Source: Alkalihalobacillus sp047302405
GTDB taxonomy: Bacteria > Bacillota > Bacilli > Bacillales > Bacillaceae_D
Direction: 5' to 3'
Length of the DNA stretch: 64,000 nucleotides
Assembly: GCF_047302405.1 (NCBI RefSeq)
Contig: NZ_CP154853.1
Location: forward strand, 1 to 64,000
Both the position numbers and the translations under genes were made by a program. The notes beneath the pieces are model-generated. The model was not told where the DNA came from, made no database searches, and worked only from the letters and a program-made list of their open reading frames with translations. Below are positions 45,283 to 54,858 of this stretch, in pieces (the first letter of the stretch is position 1; each line of letters opens with the position of its first letter).

Positions 45283-46950
45283 ATGCTATCGACATTTACA
45301 GGATTAGAAACGGCTCGTCGTGCATTAATGACGCAGCAGCAAGCCCTTTATACGTTAGGACACAATGTCGCGAATGCGAATACGCCCGGATATTCGAGGC
45401 AGCGTGTTAATTTTCAATCAACAGAAGCTTATCCTTCTGCCGGTATGAATAGCCCGGCCATCCCTGGTTCGATGGGAACAGGGGTTAAAGCAGGCTCGAT
45501 TCAAAGGGTAAGAGATCAGTTTTTAGACGTCCAATTTCGTAATGAAAGCAATAAGACAGGTTATTGGAACTCGCGTTATTTAGCGTTTGAAAAGATGGAG
45601 TCGGTTTTAAATGAGCCGTCAACAGATGGATTGTCAGCACAAATCGAATCTTTGTGGTCTGCCTTTCAAGATTTAGTAATGAACCCTGCTGAATCGGGAG
45701 AACGCTCGGTTATTAGGGAAACGGCCAAAGCATTAACGGAGACGTTTAATTATTTATCTGATTCGCTTACACAAATTCAAAGCGATTATCAAAATGAGCT
45801 AGAAGTAAATACAAAAGATTTAAATTCTCTATTATCGCAATTAAACAATATCAATAAACAAATCCGTGATGTTGAGCCACATGGATATGTTACGAATGAT
45901 TTATATGATGAACAAGACCGTTTATTAGATGAAATCTCTGGTTATATTAATATTTCAACAGAACGAGTGGAAAGTAAAGGTCAACCGAACCCGGCAGCAG
46001 AAGGGGCAGTGACTCTTTATTTTGTCGATGCGAATGGAACAAAACATCAGCTCGTGAATGGCACAAATCAGAATGACCTTCAGCAGTTAGAAATCGAGAG
46101 TGATGAGGATGGCCATTTTATTTCGATGAATTTTGGCACGCAATCTATTTCATTTGACGACATGTCTAATGGGTCATTAAAAGGAATTATCGAGGCACTA
46201 GGCTATGTGACGGACAGCGGAGAGTTAAAAGGGACGTATCCAGACATGCTTGCTGAGCTAGATGAAATGGCTTGGGTATTTGCGGAGAGAATTAACCAAA
46301 TTCATCAAATTGGTTTCACTTTGCCAGATATTAATGGGGAAGTACATCAAGGTGGATTATTTTTCGACTTTAAACCTGGTGATCCTAATGAAACCGATCC
46401 GAAAAAAGGAGCCGCTTCGAGGTTAATTGTAGCTGAAAACCTTAATGATAGTATTGATCATATTGCAGCGGCTGGTGTCAATAAGGAAGCTTTAGTTGAT
46501 AAAGATGAATATGAACAGCTGTATAAACAAGCATTAGAAACTGGTAATTTTGAAGAGCTTATTCAGTTTTTAGGAAATGAGGAGAACTTTAAAGCGGGCG
46601 TACCTAAAGCGTATCCTGGTGATGCTTCTAATGCAGCCTTGTTAGCTGATGCGAAAAATATGAAGCTTACTTTTGACTCGAAAATCGCGACGATTGGTGG
46701 TTTTTATCAAAGTTTGATAGGGGAAATGGCGGTTGATACAAAAGAAGCTGGGCGAATGCTCGCGAACTCAGCCAACCTTCTCTCAAGTGTTGACTACAAC
46801 CGTCAATCTGTTAGTAACGTTTCTTTGGATGAAGAGTTAACGTTAATGATCCAATATCAGCATGCCTATAGTGCTGCGGCACGAAATATTACAATGGTTG
46901 ATGAGATGCTAGATACAATTATTAATAGAATGGGCCTTGTCGGTAGATAG
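45283..46950 (+). CDS. flgK: flagellar hook-associated protein 1 FlgK
   Basis: 555 residues (B. subtilis FlgK 507). The conserved N-terminus TFTGLETARRALMTQQQALYTLGHNVANANTPGYSRQ and C-terminus NVSLDEELTLMIQYQHAYSAAARNITMVDEMLDTIINRM form the coiled coil of the hook-filament junction. The middle is acidic and somewhat longer. GGAGCGGG precedes the ATG. Confidence 0.96.
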   Translation: MLSTFTGLETARRALMTQQQALYTLGHNVANANTPGYSRQRVNFQSTEAYPSAGMNSPAIPGSMGTGVKAGSIQRVRDQFLDVQFRNESNKTGYWNSRYLAFEKMESVLNEPSTDGLSAQIESLWSAFQDLVMNPAESGERSVIRETAKALTETFNYLSDSLTQIQSDYQNELEVNTKDLNSLLSQLNNINKQIRDVEPHGYVTNDLYDEQDRLLDEISGYINISTERVESKGQPNPAAEGAVTLYFVDANGTKHQLVNGTNQNDLQQLEIESDEDGHFISMNFGTQSISFDDMSNGSLKGIIEALGYVTDSGELKGTYPDMLAELDEMAWVFAERINQIHQIGFTLPDINGEVHQGGLFFDFKPGDPNETDPKKGAASRLIVAENLNDSIDHIAAAGVNKEALVDKDEYEQLYKQALETGNFEELIQFLGNEENFKAGVPKAYPGDASNAALLADAKNMKLTFDSKIATIGGFYQSLIGEMAVDTKEAGRMLANSANLLSSVDYNRQSVSNVSLDEELTLMIQYQHAYSAAARNITMVDEMLDTIINRMGLVGR

Positions 46951-46962
46951 GAGGAACAATAA

Positions 46963-48141
46963 ATGCGTGTAACACCAACGATGATTTCACATAATACACT
47001 TCGTCATATTAATCAAAGTTATCAGAAACTTGGGATGTTATCTGATCAAATGGCGACTCAGAAAAAAATTACCCGTGCTTCGCAAGACCCTGTGATTGCG
47101 ATGAAAGGAATGCTCTATCGTTCACAAGTCGCTGAAGTGACCCAATTTAAACGGAATTTAAGCGAAGTGTATCATTGGATGGATACAGCTGATTCAGCAC
47201 TCGATGAAGCGACCGAAACGTTAAAAAGAATTCGTGACTTAGCGACTCAAGCATCCAATGATTCCTATGATGCGAGTGAGCGAGCGAATATCGCTAAGGA
47301 AATTGAGCAGTTGCGTCTCCATTTAGAGTCGATTGCCAATACAAAATCAGGTACTAAGTATATTTTTAATGGGACAGATACAATGTCTCCACCTGTCATT
47401 AATTCAGATAATATGAACTTGCCAATCTCTTCATTATTTGAGGGGGAGACAAATCTCGAAGGTTTTCAATTGATTCATGGTGGCCGAACCTTTGAAGTAG
47501 TAGGGGAAGATGAAGAGTCTGGTCAATTAATCTTTCAAGACGTGAAGCAAATTGGAAACCCGGCTTATGGCGAGGAAGGTTTTGAAGAAAGAGCTTTTCA
47601 GTTAAAAGTGGCGGAAGACGGAGAAATCACGTTTTCACAGCCGAATCGTGAAACAGGTGAAGCGGCAACGAGTAAAGTTCGTACCAATGATTTAGTCATT
47701 ACGAGCAAGGACGCTGTTTCAGCCAATTCACAGCCGGTTGAAATTGAGCTTTTAAATGGTGTGAAAGTCCAAGTGAATATTAATCCAAATGATGTGTTCA
47801 GTAACCAATTATTTGGCGATATTATTCGTCTTGAGCAAGCACTAGAAGATGGCTCTTTAACGGGTGAAGAACTGACTGGCTATATTGATGAATTTTTTGC
47901 CCATATCGACCATTTTGTTTCTCAACGAGCAGAGCTTGGGGCAAGAACAAATCGTGTCGAAATGATTGAGAACCGAATTCTCGATCAAGAAATTAGTGCG
48001 AAAAAAATGATGTCTGATAACGAAGATGTGGATATGGAAGAAGTTATTATGAATCTAGTCATCCAAGAAAATATTCATAACGCTGCCTTAGCAGCAGGTG
48101 CGAGAATTATGCAACCATCTTTATTAGACTTTTTAAGATAA
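46963..48141 (+). CDS. flgL: flagellar hook-associated protein 3 FlgL
   Basis: 392 residues, longer than B. subtilis FlgL (298) because of an acidic central domain of about 90 extra residues. Flagellin-like N-terminus (MRVTPTMISHNTLRHINQSYQKL, DQMATQKKITRASQDPV) and C-terminal helix (DNEDVDMEEVIMNLVIQENIHNAALAAGARIMQPSLLDFLR). AGGAGG precedes the ATG, 12 bp after flgK. Confidence 0.95.
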   Translation: MRVTPTMISHNTLRHINQSYQKLGMLSDQMATQKKITRASQDPVIAMKGMLYRSQVAEVTQFKRNLSEVYHWMDTADSALDEATETLKRIRDLATQASNDSYDASERANIAKEIEQLRLHLESIANTKSGTKYIFNGTDTMSPPVINSDNMNLPISSLFEGETNLEGFQLIHGGRTFEVVGEDEESGQLIFQDVKQIGNPAYGEEGFEERAFQLKVAEDGEITFSQPNRETGEAATSKVRTNDLVITSKDAVSANSQPVEIELLNGVKVQVNINPNDVFSNQLFGDIIRLEQALEDGSLTGEELTGYIDEFFAHIDHFVSQRAELGARTNRVEMIENRILDQEISAKKMMSDNEDVDMEEVIMNLVIQENIHNAALAAGARIMQPSLLDFLR

Positions 48142-48187
48142 GATTGATATGTAAGCTTTTTTGAATACGTACAGAGGGGAAGTTTTG

Positions 48188-48772
48188 ATGATGCATATGC
48201 CGAGTATAAGTATTAACCAAGTCCATGCTCAAATCGCAATCCGAAAAAACGAACCCCCTGTGCAAATCAAGCAACGCCAAGCGGACATGCATATTGACCA
48301 AAAAATCAATGAAATCATTCAAATCCATACAACCCCTAGTCGTCTTCACATCGACCAAACGGAAGCATTTGCCGATGCTAATCTTAAAGACCCTTTAAGG
48401 TTTTCTTCTGAATTTCATGGGAAAATGATCAGTTCGGTTTATTCTTATATTGCGAAAAAAGTAGGGGAAGGTAAGCAGTTAGCTGCGATTCACACAGGCC
48501 AAAATGCGATCGCTAATATTGCGAGACAAACAACCACGTCTACTGCTCCAAGTAGCCAAATAGCTTATATGCCAAAAAGTTTAGACCGCGTGAGGTTTTC
48601 CTATCAACCTAGTACCGTTCATTATGACGTGCCAAATGGACATATTGATATTCATGTGCAAAAAAACGATCCGATTATTAAATTTTCGAAATGGCAGTCA
48701 GATGTTTATTTAAAGCAGAAGAATCAGATCTCATTTGATGTGGTCGGTGGACATGTTGATCGGGGGATATAG
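48188..48772 (+). CDS. yviE: YviE-family flagellar locus protein (DUF6470)
   Basis: 194 residues. Begins MMHMPSISINQVHAQIAIRKNEPPVQIKQRQADMHI, the pattern of the YviE/DUF6470 family always found between flgL and fliW. Function unknown; predicted mostly beta with alternating hydrophobic residues. ATG 48188 has GAGGGG eight bases upstream. Confidence 0.88.
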   Translation: MMHMPSISINQVHAQIAIRKNEPPVQIKQRQADMHIDQKINEIIQIHTTPSRLHIDQTEAFADANLKDPLRFSSEFHGKMISSVYSYIAKKVGEGKQLAAIHTGQNAIANIARQTTTSTAPSSQIAYMPKSLDRVRFSYQPSTVHYDVPNGHIDIHVQKNDPIIKFSKWQSDVYLKQKNQISFDVVGGHVDRGI

Positions 48773-48991
48773 AGTAGGAGCAATGTATTACTCCAGATCC
48801 TTCGACAATAAATGCCTTACTTTATAAATCAATTTAGCTCAACCTACAAAAACTACCAGCCTCCTACTCGTCCTTTCTCTAAATAGAGACTATTTGCTTT
48901 ACCATCCAGTTTTCCTCTCATTCTTTTACATAGTCACTCCAATCTTTTTACATTTTCCCAAATTTAGGTCCATACTGATTAAAAGAGGATA

Positions 48992-49000
48992 TGCTACAAT
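48992..49000 (+). promoter_or_regulatory. extended -10 element upstream of fliW
   Basis: TGCTACAAT fits TGnTATAAT with one change; it lies 57 bases before fliW in the 285-bp gap after yviE, which holds no gene. Confidence 0.4.
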
Positions 49001-49057
49001 GATTTTATTCAAATGAAACGAACCAGTGATCAAGATATTATATAAGGATGTGTTGTC

Positions 49058-49504
49058 ATGTACATACGAACAAAATATAGCGGAGAAGTCAAAGTCGATT
49101 CTAATCAGCTGTTCCATTTTGACAAGGGGATTCCGGCTTTTGAAGAGGAAAAAAAATTTGCTCTCATTCCATTAGAAGAAGGAACGCCATTTTTTGTCTT
49201 ACAATCTACGAAAACGGCTGAGATTGCCTTCATATGTGTAGATCCTTTTCCATATGTCCATGACTATAAGGTGAAATTACCAGATTCGCTCGTTGATTCA
49301 TTAAAAATAGAAAAAGAAGAGGATGTCGTGATTTTTGTCTTTTTGACGATTCAAGAGCCTTTTCATGAGACGACCGCTAATTTACAGGCACCGGTCATCT
49401 TAAACAGTGTGACGAAACAAGGGAAACAATTTATGATGAGTGATTCCACTTATAGAACGAAGCAGCCTATTTTTCAGCAGCCTGCTGTGAAAGGGGACCA
49501 CTAA
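49058..49504 (+). CDS. fliW: flagellar assembly factor FliW
   Basis: 148 residues. Typical core IRTKYSGEVKVDSNQLFHFDKGIPAFEEEKKFALIPL and VFVFLTIQEPFHETTANLQAPVILN. FliW binds free flagellin and CsrA, linking flagellin translation to assembly. It ends one base before csrA, which fits joint expression. AAGGATG precedes the start. Confidence 0.95.
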   Translation: MYIRTKYSGEVKVDSNQLFHFDKGIPAFEEEKKFALIPLEEGTPFFVLQSTKTAEIAFICVDPFPYVHDYKVKLPDSLVDSLKIEKEEDVVIFVFLTIQEPFHETTANLQAPVILNSVTKQGKQFMMSDSTYRTKQPIFQQPAVKGDH

Positions 49505-49505
49505 A

Positions 49506-49730
49506 ATGCTCGTGCTTTCTAGGAAAAAAAATGAAGCGATTCAAATAGGCGACGATATTGAAATTACAATTCTTGCGGTCGAAGGGGAACAAGTCAAACT
49601 AGGTATTCAAGCCCCAAAACATATTGAAATTCATCGTAAGGAAATTTATTTAGCGATCCAAACCGAAAATCATGAAGCGGTCAAAACAGTCTCTTTAGAG
49701 AGCTTAAAATCCTTTATTCACAACAAGTAG
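49506..49730 (+). CDS. csrA: carbon storage/translational regulator CsrA
   Basis: 74 residues. MLVLSRKKNEAIQIGDDIEITILAVEGEQVKLGIQAPKHIEIHRKEIY is the CsrA core, with the RNA-binding strand 1 (LVLSRKK) and the late HRKEIY. It represses hag translation in Bacilli until FliW sequesters it. A matching target hairpin lies in the hag leader in this window. Confidence 0.96.
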   Translation: MLVLSRKKNEAIQIGDDIEITILAVEGEQVKLGIQAPKHIEIHRKEIYLAIQTENHEAVKTVSLESLKSFIHNK

Positions 49731-49737
49731 GCATATA

Positions 49738-49770
49738 AGCAGGCTACAAAAGATGTAGTCTGTTTTGTTT
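49738..49770 (+). terminator. terminator after csrA
   Basis: Stem CAGGCTACA/TGTAGTCTG with one G-T pair, followed by TTTTGTTT. Confidence 0.8.
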
Positions 49771-50494
49771 GGCACAAAGGTAACATTTTTGGGAAAATAA
49801 TCTCCTTTTTTGAAAAAATAATCGGTACAAATACCAATTTACAAGCGGCTAGAAGTTTAATAAGATTAAATTATGAACAATATGTAATGCAAATCAAATA
49901 AGTTTCAATTAAATGACACTTAATCCCACTAATTTCTGACATTTCGTATACAGTAATTTTCGTCGCACTTATCTCATTTCATGTTGAGAGGCTATTCATT
50001 TGATTTCCATTTCGCCCCATTTTCGTTTGATTTTTCACCCGTTTTATCCAATCAGAGTGACAACAAACAACAATTTTCGATCTTTTTTGTTCTCTCCAAA
50101 GAATGATTAGGTATAAAGTCCTTTTCGTTATTAGATCAGAACAGTTAAAGAAAAGGCTTATTTTTTGTTTGGAAGAGTATAAATAGATTAATACTTTTCT
50201 AATAAAATATTAGAGTATTAATAAAGCGCAACTAATTGGATGATTTTGTTACAAATAATGGTATTTTAGGGGTGATTAATACTTGTAATTTTGCTTTTTG
50301 TTCTAAATAATGAACAAGTTGGGTCTATCTATCTATGAAAAAGACCTATTCACACGTACTTCTGTTAGTAGTACATTCATTATATTAAAGTGTGATGGTA
50401 AGAATGAGACTTAGGGAGTAGTTGGAGCCATAATCGCGATAGTGTTTTAACTTTTTCGAAAATATATATTAGGATAACAAGGAGGAGAAGGCTA
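49771..50494. other. AT-rich intergenic region before the LuxR-type gene
   Basis: About 720 bp with no supported gene. The strand shown is rich in C/T around 49980-50100. No clear promoter was recognised. Confidence 0.4.
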
Positions 50495-51115
50495 GTGGAT
50501 TCAGTACAATCACTGCGAGAACGACAAGTTAGTATATTATGTAGCGATAGAAGCTTAAAAACGAAGCTATATACAGAATTTATTAATGAATCCAGCGGGT
50601 CAGTCCAGATTATTTGCCATAGGGAATTAGAGACAATCATTGAGAATGTAAGCATAAAAGATAATGAGCAACTGTACGTCATCTTATTTGAAGACCAAGT
50701 GAAGTATGTTCAAAAACTATTACTGAAGTTTTCAAAAGTCCACATTTTCGAGTATTCCATTAACTTCTGCAAACTCATTCAGAAACTCCACGCCGCAATG
50801 TCTTGCCAGCAATACATTGACCAAGCGTATCAGCAGGAAGTCTTAAAAACGGTCCAACAGCACTCAGGCTCAGAAATAGACACAGAGTTATTCAGCCTAA
50901 CAGCAAAGGCAAAAGAAGTGTTTACAGAGACGGAAAGCATCGTGCTTAGTTTAATGATTGAAGGTTGTTCCATTAAAGAAATCGCTGAAAAGATTTACCT
51001 ATCTCCTTACACCGTAACAGGGTATGTAGAAGCGATAAAACGAAAATTAAAAGTATCAAGCAAACTCCAATTAATTAATCGAATGTTCAAAAATGGTTAT
51101 GTCAACAGAGGCTAA
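50495..51115 (+). CDS. LuxR-family regulator with degenerate receiver-like N-terminus
   Basis: 206 residues. The C-terminal 65 residues are a GerE/LuxR helix-turn-helix (FTETESIVLSLMIEGCSIKEIAEKIYLSPYTVTGYVEAIKRKLKV). The N-terminal 115 residues look like a receiver fold (VSILCSDRSLKTKLY, LYVILFED) but lack a clear phospho-acceptor Asp and the usual acidic pair, so it is probably phosphorylation-independent. Start is GTG 50495 with AAGGAGGAG upstream. It sits between csrA and hag and reads toward hag, so it may regulate filament genes; that is inference. Confidence 0.8.
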   Translation: MDSVQSLRERQVSILCSDRSLKTKLYTEFINESSGSVQIICHRELETIIENVSIKDNEQLYVILFEDQVKYVQKLLLKFSKVHIFEYSINFCKLIQKLHAAMSCQQYIDQAYQQEVLKTVQQHSGSEIDTELFSLTAKAKEVFTETESIVLSLMIEGCSIKEIAEKIYLSPYTVTGYVEAIKRKLKVSSKLQLINRMFKNGYVNRG

Positions 51116-51348
51116 GTTTAACCGATAAAATCGAATAAATAGATTGAAACGTAATCTAGACATTGAGGGGGGGAATCTCTTAGTGTCTTTTTTTTCAATA
51201 TATAGAAAAAAGCAGAATTTGACAGCGTAACGAAATTATAAAAAGACTCATAAAAACGTGCATCATTTCACGTTCGACAAGAAAAGTGTGGAACTTAAGA
51301 CCTATAAAAAATCTATGATAAAAATCATGAAAAAAGTTAAAAAATCAC

Positions 51349-51375
51349 TAAACATCCCAAAAATCCTGTCGATAT
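51349..51375 (+). promoter_or_regulatory. sigma-D promoter of hag
   Basis: TAAA (51349), 15 bases, GTCGATAT: seven of eight matches to GCCGATAT with exact spacing. Gives a leader of about 110 bases. A hairpin GAAATG/CATTTC lies at 51399-51417 in that leader. Confidence 0.85.
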
Positions 51376-51452
51376 AAGTAATGTAGAGACAAACAGAAGA
51401 AATGTGGCCGGCATTTCAACTGATTCGTTTCAAACAAAAAAACAACATCCAA

Positions 51453-51486
51453 CCACAAGGAAGTGGGCGGAGCAAACTCAAGGAGG
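51453..51486 (+). promoter_or_regulatory. CsrA-binding hairpin and ribosome site in the hag leader
   Basis: CCAC-AAGGAA-GTGG (51453-51466) is a small hairpin presenting GGA in its loop and fits the CsrA site ACARGGAUGU at nine of ten positions. A second GGA lies in the ribosome site AGGAGG (51481-51486). Two GGA sites, one in the Shine-Dalgarno, is the known B. subtilis hag arrangement. Confidence 0.75.
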
Positions 51487-51494
51487 AAATTTAA

Positions 51495-53132
51495 ATGATT
51501 ATTAACAATAATATTCCAGCAATGAATACGTACCGTCAGATGGGTACAAACCAAGCAGCTGGACAAAACTCAATGGAAAAATTAGCTTCAGGTCTTCGTA
51601 TCAACCGTGCGGGTGACGATGCAGCAGGTCTTTCAATTTCAGAAAAAATGCGTGCTCAAGTTCGTGGTTTAGACCAAGCTTCTCGTAATGCACAAGATGG
51701 TATCTCAATGATCCAAACAGCTGAAGGTGCCCTTCAAGAAACACACAACATTTTACAACGTATGCGTGAGCTTGCTACACAAGCTTCAAACGATACAAAC
51801 GTAGAAGTGGACCGTCAAGCAATCCAAGATGAGATCAGCCAATTAAAAGAAGAGATTGATCGTATCGGTAATACGACTGAGTTCAATACACAGAAGTTAG
51901 TTGATGGTTCTCTTGCACAAAAAGCGATTCCGGGCGTTGACAATGCAGCTGTACAAAGTTCGCAATTAGGTAATCGCTCAGCTGCTGAAATAGCAGCTTC
52001 ATTTACTCCAGGTGCAGATGCTTTAGATACTTTAGTCACTAGCACGGAAACAATTACAGTTGATGGTGCAAGACTAGACATTGAATTTGATGCGGCTACT
52101 TATGCAGCTCTTGAAGAAGATGGAGAGGGATTAGCATCTCAATTACAAAATGATATTAATGCAGCAATTGATGCCTATAACACAGCAAACGGTACAGATA
52201 TTCAGCGTGTGGCTGTAGGGTTTGATAATGATGAATTTACAGTTACTTCTGGATCTCAAGGATCAGCATCTACAATTACTGTAGAAGCAGGTATTGAAAA
52301 TGGATTATTTGATACACTTAATGTGATTGCAAATGATGCTGTAAACCCAGTTGCATCAGAGTCTGGTACTGAAGGTTTATTTAGTGTTCAAGGAGCGGCT
52401 GGAGTAGGTGCAGTTGGGACAGGTGACACTTCTACTGTAACTATTGATGGAACGGAAATTAGTGTTACTTGGGCTGAAACTGGTGGTGCCGATCCTGATA
52501 CAGGGGATTTAATGACTGATACGGCAACAGCAATGCAAGATGATATTAATAATGCAATTGCCGCTTATAATCAAACTGTTCCAAACGATAAGCAATTATC
52601 AGATGTGTCTGTAACTGTCAAAGATGGCGCTTTTGTTGTACAAAGTGGGTCTGAAGAAGCTAGTAGTAGTGTGAAATTTGATAATAGTGATGCTTCTCAA
52701 TTATTAGGTCTTGCTGGGCAGAGCAGTACTGCACAAGGTGGCGGAGTTAGCTTCCAAATTGGTGCTAACCAAGGGCAAAATATTAAGTTAACAATTGAAG
52801 ATATGCGTGCAGACGCTCTTGGAGTAGCTGATGTTGATCTTTCAACTCGTGAAGGTGCAGAATCAGCAATTACTAGCATCAATAGTGCGATTGAGTCTGT
52901 ATCTAAGCAACGCTCTTCTCTAGGTGCAGTTCAAAACCGTTTAGAGCATACAATCTCTAACTTAAACAACTCAGCTGAAAACTTACAAGCTGCGGAATCT
53001 CGTATTCGTGACGTAGATATGGCGAAAGAAGTTATGGAGATGACAAAGAACAACATTCTTTCTCAAGCTTCTCAAGCAATGCTTGCACAAGCGAACCAAG
53101 CTCCACAAGCTGTATTACAGTTACTTGGATAA
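51495..53132 (+). CDS. hag: flagellin
   Basis: 545 residues, much longer than B. subtilis Hag (304). The conserved D0/D1 ends are intact: MIINNNIPAMNTYRQMGTNQ ... EKLASGLRINRAGDDAAGLSISEKMRAQVRG and the C-terminal ESRIRDVDMAKEVMEMTKNNILSQASQAMLAQANQ. The central surface region (about 160-430) is acidic and contains two similar units: ITVDGARLDIEF ... LQNDINAAIDAYNTANGTD and VTIDGTEISVTW ... MQDDINNAIAAYNQTVPND, each followed by (D/V)KDGAFVVQSGS-like strands. Expression is probably by sigma-D and CsrA/FliW. Confidence 0.97.
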   Translation: MIINNNIPAMNTYRQMGTNQAAGQNSMEKLASGLRINRAGDDAAGLSISEKMRAQVRGLDQASRNAQDGISMIQTAEGALQETHNILQRMRELATQASNDTNVEVDRQAIQDEISQLKEEIDRIGNTTEFNTQKLVDGSLAQKAIPGVDNAAVQSSQLGNRSAAEIAASFTPGADALDTLVTSTETITVDGARLDIEFDAATYAALEEDGEGLASQLQNDINAAIDAYNTANGTDIQRVAVGFDNDEFTVTSGSQGSASTITVEAGIENGLFDTLNVIANDAVNPVASESGTEGLFSVQGAAGVGAVGTGDTSTVTIDGTEISVTWAETGGADPDTGDLMTDTATAMQDDINNAIAAYNQTVPNDKQLSDVSVTVKDGAFVVQSGSEEASSSVKFDNSDASQLLGLAGQSSTAQGGGVSFQIGANQGQNIKLTIEDMRADALGVADVDLSTREGAESAITSINSAIESVSKQRSSLGAVQNRLEHTISNLNNSAENLQAAESRIRDVDMAKEVMEMTKNNILSQASQAMLAQANQAPQAVLQLLG

Positions 53133-53152
53133 TTTTAATATTTAACTTAAGG

Positions 53153-53182
53153 GAGACTCTAGTTATGCTAGGGTCTCTTTTT
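53153..53182 (+). terminator. terminator of hag
   Basis: Stem GAGACTCTAG/CTAGGGTCTC with one G-T pair, loop TTATG, then TTTTT. Confidence 0.88.
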
Positions 53183-53211
53183 AATAAATTTTAATTGGAG
53201 TTGAAGGATAT

Positions 53212-54276
53212 TTGGTTTTAAAATTAACAGATACAAAGACTTTAGCAGTTAAAGAATTGTGTTATGAATGTATTATGGGTGATAGAATTACTGAAATTCC
53301 AAAAGAACAATTCTCATTAAGTGTTGGTAAGTTAGCAACAGGGATAGGACGTACTATAATTTCACAAAATATTAATTGTTCTAATCAAAGGTATATTACG
53401 CTTAGTGCATTATATTTACTTAAAGCATTAGTTTTGGATTCAAATACAAAGTTATTATTAATGGATGAAGCAAAACAATATTTGAGAGATTTCTCTCTCA
53501 CTGGTAGAATAGGGGAAATTGCACAAGGAATAAACTATATATTTTTTCAAGAGAGACTAAACTATATAGAAATAATAGATTACTATGAGTTTATAAAAAA
53601 CCATACAAATGCTAAGCCTAAAGGTTCTCCTGATTTTATTATGATGACTTCATTGGGGCAATATGTCATTCTTGAATCAAAAGGAAGTTGGATTAATCAT
53701 CAAAGAACGAACCTTAAAAGTACAATTAAAAAAGGGTTGGAACAATGTCAAAAGGGGAATATGTGGTTAGAAGATAAACTCAAGTTCTTAATGGTCTCTA
53801 AGGTTTACACTTCTGTAGTTCGTTTAAAAGATGATATTAATAAACAGTCGGAACTTATTTATGTTGACCCAAAATACAATGATAAAGTTAATAAGAAACC
53901 TGAGATTACTTTATTACACTATTCTACTTGGTTTTATTTTATTGGATTGAATACTATTGCAGTTAATTTAAAAGAACTTAAGTGGCTTAATTCTAATGAT
54001 ATTAAAAATATTAAACTAACTCAGGAACAGATTAATGGAATAGAATTTGTTTTATTTGATAAGACATCTACGGTAAGTAATTATCTAAATTGTCTATTTG
54101 CGTGTGAATCTAAAAGAATAAATATTCAATTTGGTTTGAGTAAAAACATTTGGGATTTTCTTTTTAATGGCAAAGGGTTTGAAGACAATGAGCGGAAGGA
54201 ATTATTTAATTTAAAACCGTTCTCAGGAAAAGAATATGAGTTATTTAGAGATGGGACAATAATTAAATATAATTAG
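53212..54276 (+). CDS. PD-(D/E)XK-like nuclease family protein of unknown function
   Basis: 354 residues, not assigned to a named family. The stretch GSPDFIMMTSLG ... YVILESKGSW near 141-160 fits the PD-(D/E)XK active site (PD, then E-S-K), with an earlier acidic residue in GRIGEIAQG near 101. The rest is charged and mixed alpha/beta, with no signal peptide or membrane segment. Start is TTG 53212 with GAAGGA upstream. Base composition is clearly more AT-rich than hag and fliD around it, and it has no place in flagellar operons, so it is probably acquired. A restriction or defence role is possible but no partner methylase is present. Confidence 0.6.
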   Translation: MVLKLTDTKTLAVKELCYECIMGDRITEIPKEQFSLSVGKLATGIGRTIISQNINCSNQRYITLSALYLLKALVLDSNTKLLLMDEAKQYLRDFSLTGRIGEIAQGINYIFFQERLNYIEIIDYYEFIKNHTNAKPKGSPDFIMMTSLGQYVILESKGSWINHQRTNLKSTIKKGLEQCQKGNMWLEDKLKFLMVSKVYTSVVRLKDDINKQSELIYVDPKYNDKVNKKPEITLLHYSTWFYFIGLNTIAVNLKELKWLNSNDIKNIKLTQEQINGIEFVLFDKTSTVSNYLNCLFACESKRINIQFGLSKNIWDFLFNGKGFEDNERKELFNLKPFSGKEYELFRDGTIIKYN

Positions 54277-54540
54277 ATTGACTGCTTTGGGATGAAGCTC
54301 CAGCCACTTTCAGAAGGTTTTTTGATAAGAAAAGAACAGTAGAATATGGATGAGTAATACTTAGAGTGGCCAAGTGAGGTTACTTTGTTTCTTTTTGAGC
54401 AAGTGAGCAATTTTTTGCTAGTACAATTGAAAGTGGTAAAATCTTATTGTGAACCTTTATTAATTATTCTATTGTTTTTACCGATCTATAATAGAATAAA
54501 TCATAAATTCCGCAGCTAGCCACTCTAGGAGGACATATAA

Positions 54541-54780
54541 ATGAACAAAGAAACCCAAGAACATAAAAAATCCCTAGAATCTCAACTACAATACGCAAAG
54601 CAACAAGACCAAATCTTAGCCAAAATAGAAGAAAAACTCCATAAAATGAAAGGAATAGCCGAATTCGCCCGTGATTTTCAGCTATCCATAAATGAAAAAA
54701 ACAAACTAAACACCCGATTAAACGAATTAAAAGAAGAAGTATCTCTACTAGAGAAACAATTACAGCCTATTGTCCATTAG
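54541..54780 (+). CDS. small coiled-coil protein (unknown)
   Basis: 79 residues, strongly charged, predicted as two helices with heptads (HKKSLESQLQYAKQQDQILAKIEEKLHKM and NKLNTRLNELKEEVSLLEKQL). A strong ribosome site, AGGAGG, precedes the ATG. It stands alone between accessory sequences; the 260 bp before it hold no gene. Function not recognised. Confidence 0.65.
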   Translation: MNKETQEHKKSLESQLQYAKQQDQILAKIEEKLHKMKGIAEFARDFQLSINEKNKLNTRLNELKEEVSLLEKQLQPIVH

Positions 54781-54858
54781 AACTGGAAGCTATAACTATC
54801 TCATTATTAGCAACAACCTCAAAGGCCTACTAAGTGAAGTCACTTATTGGGTCTACCA

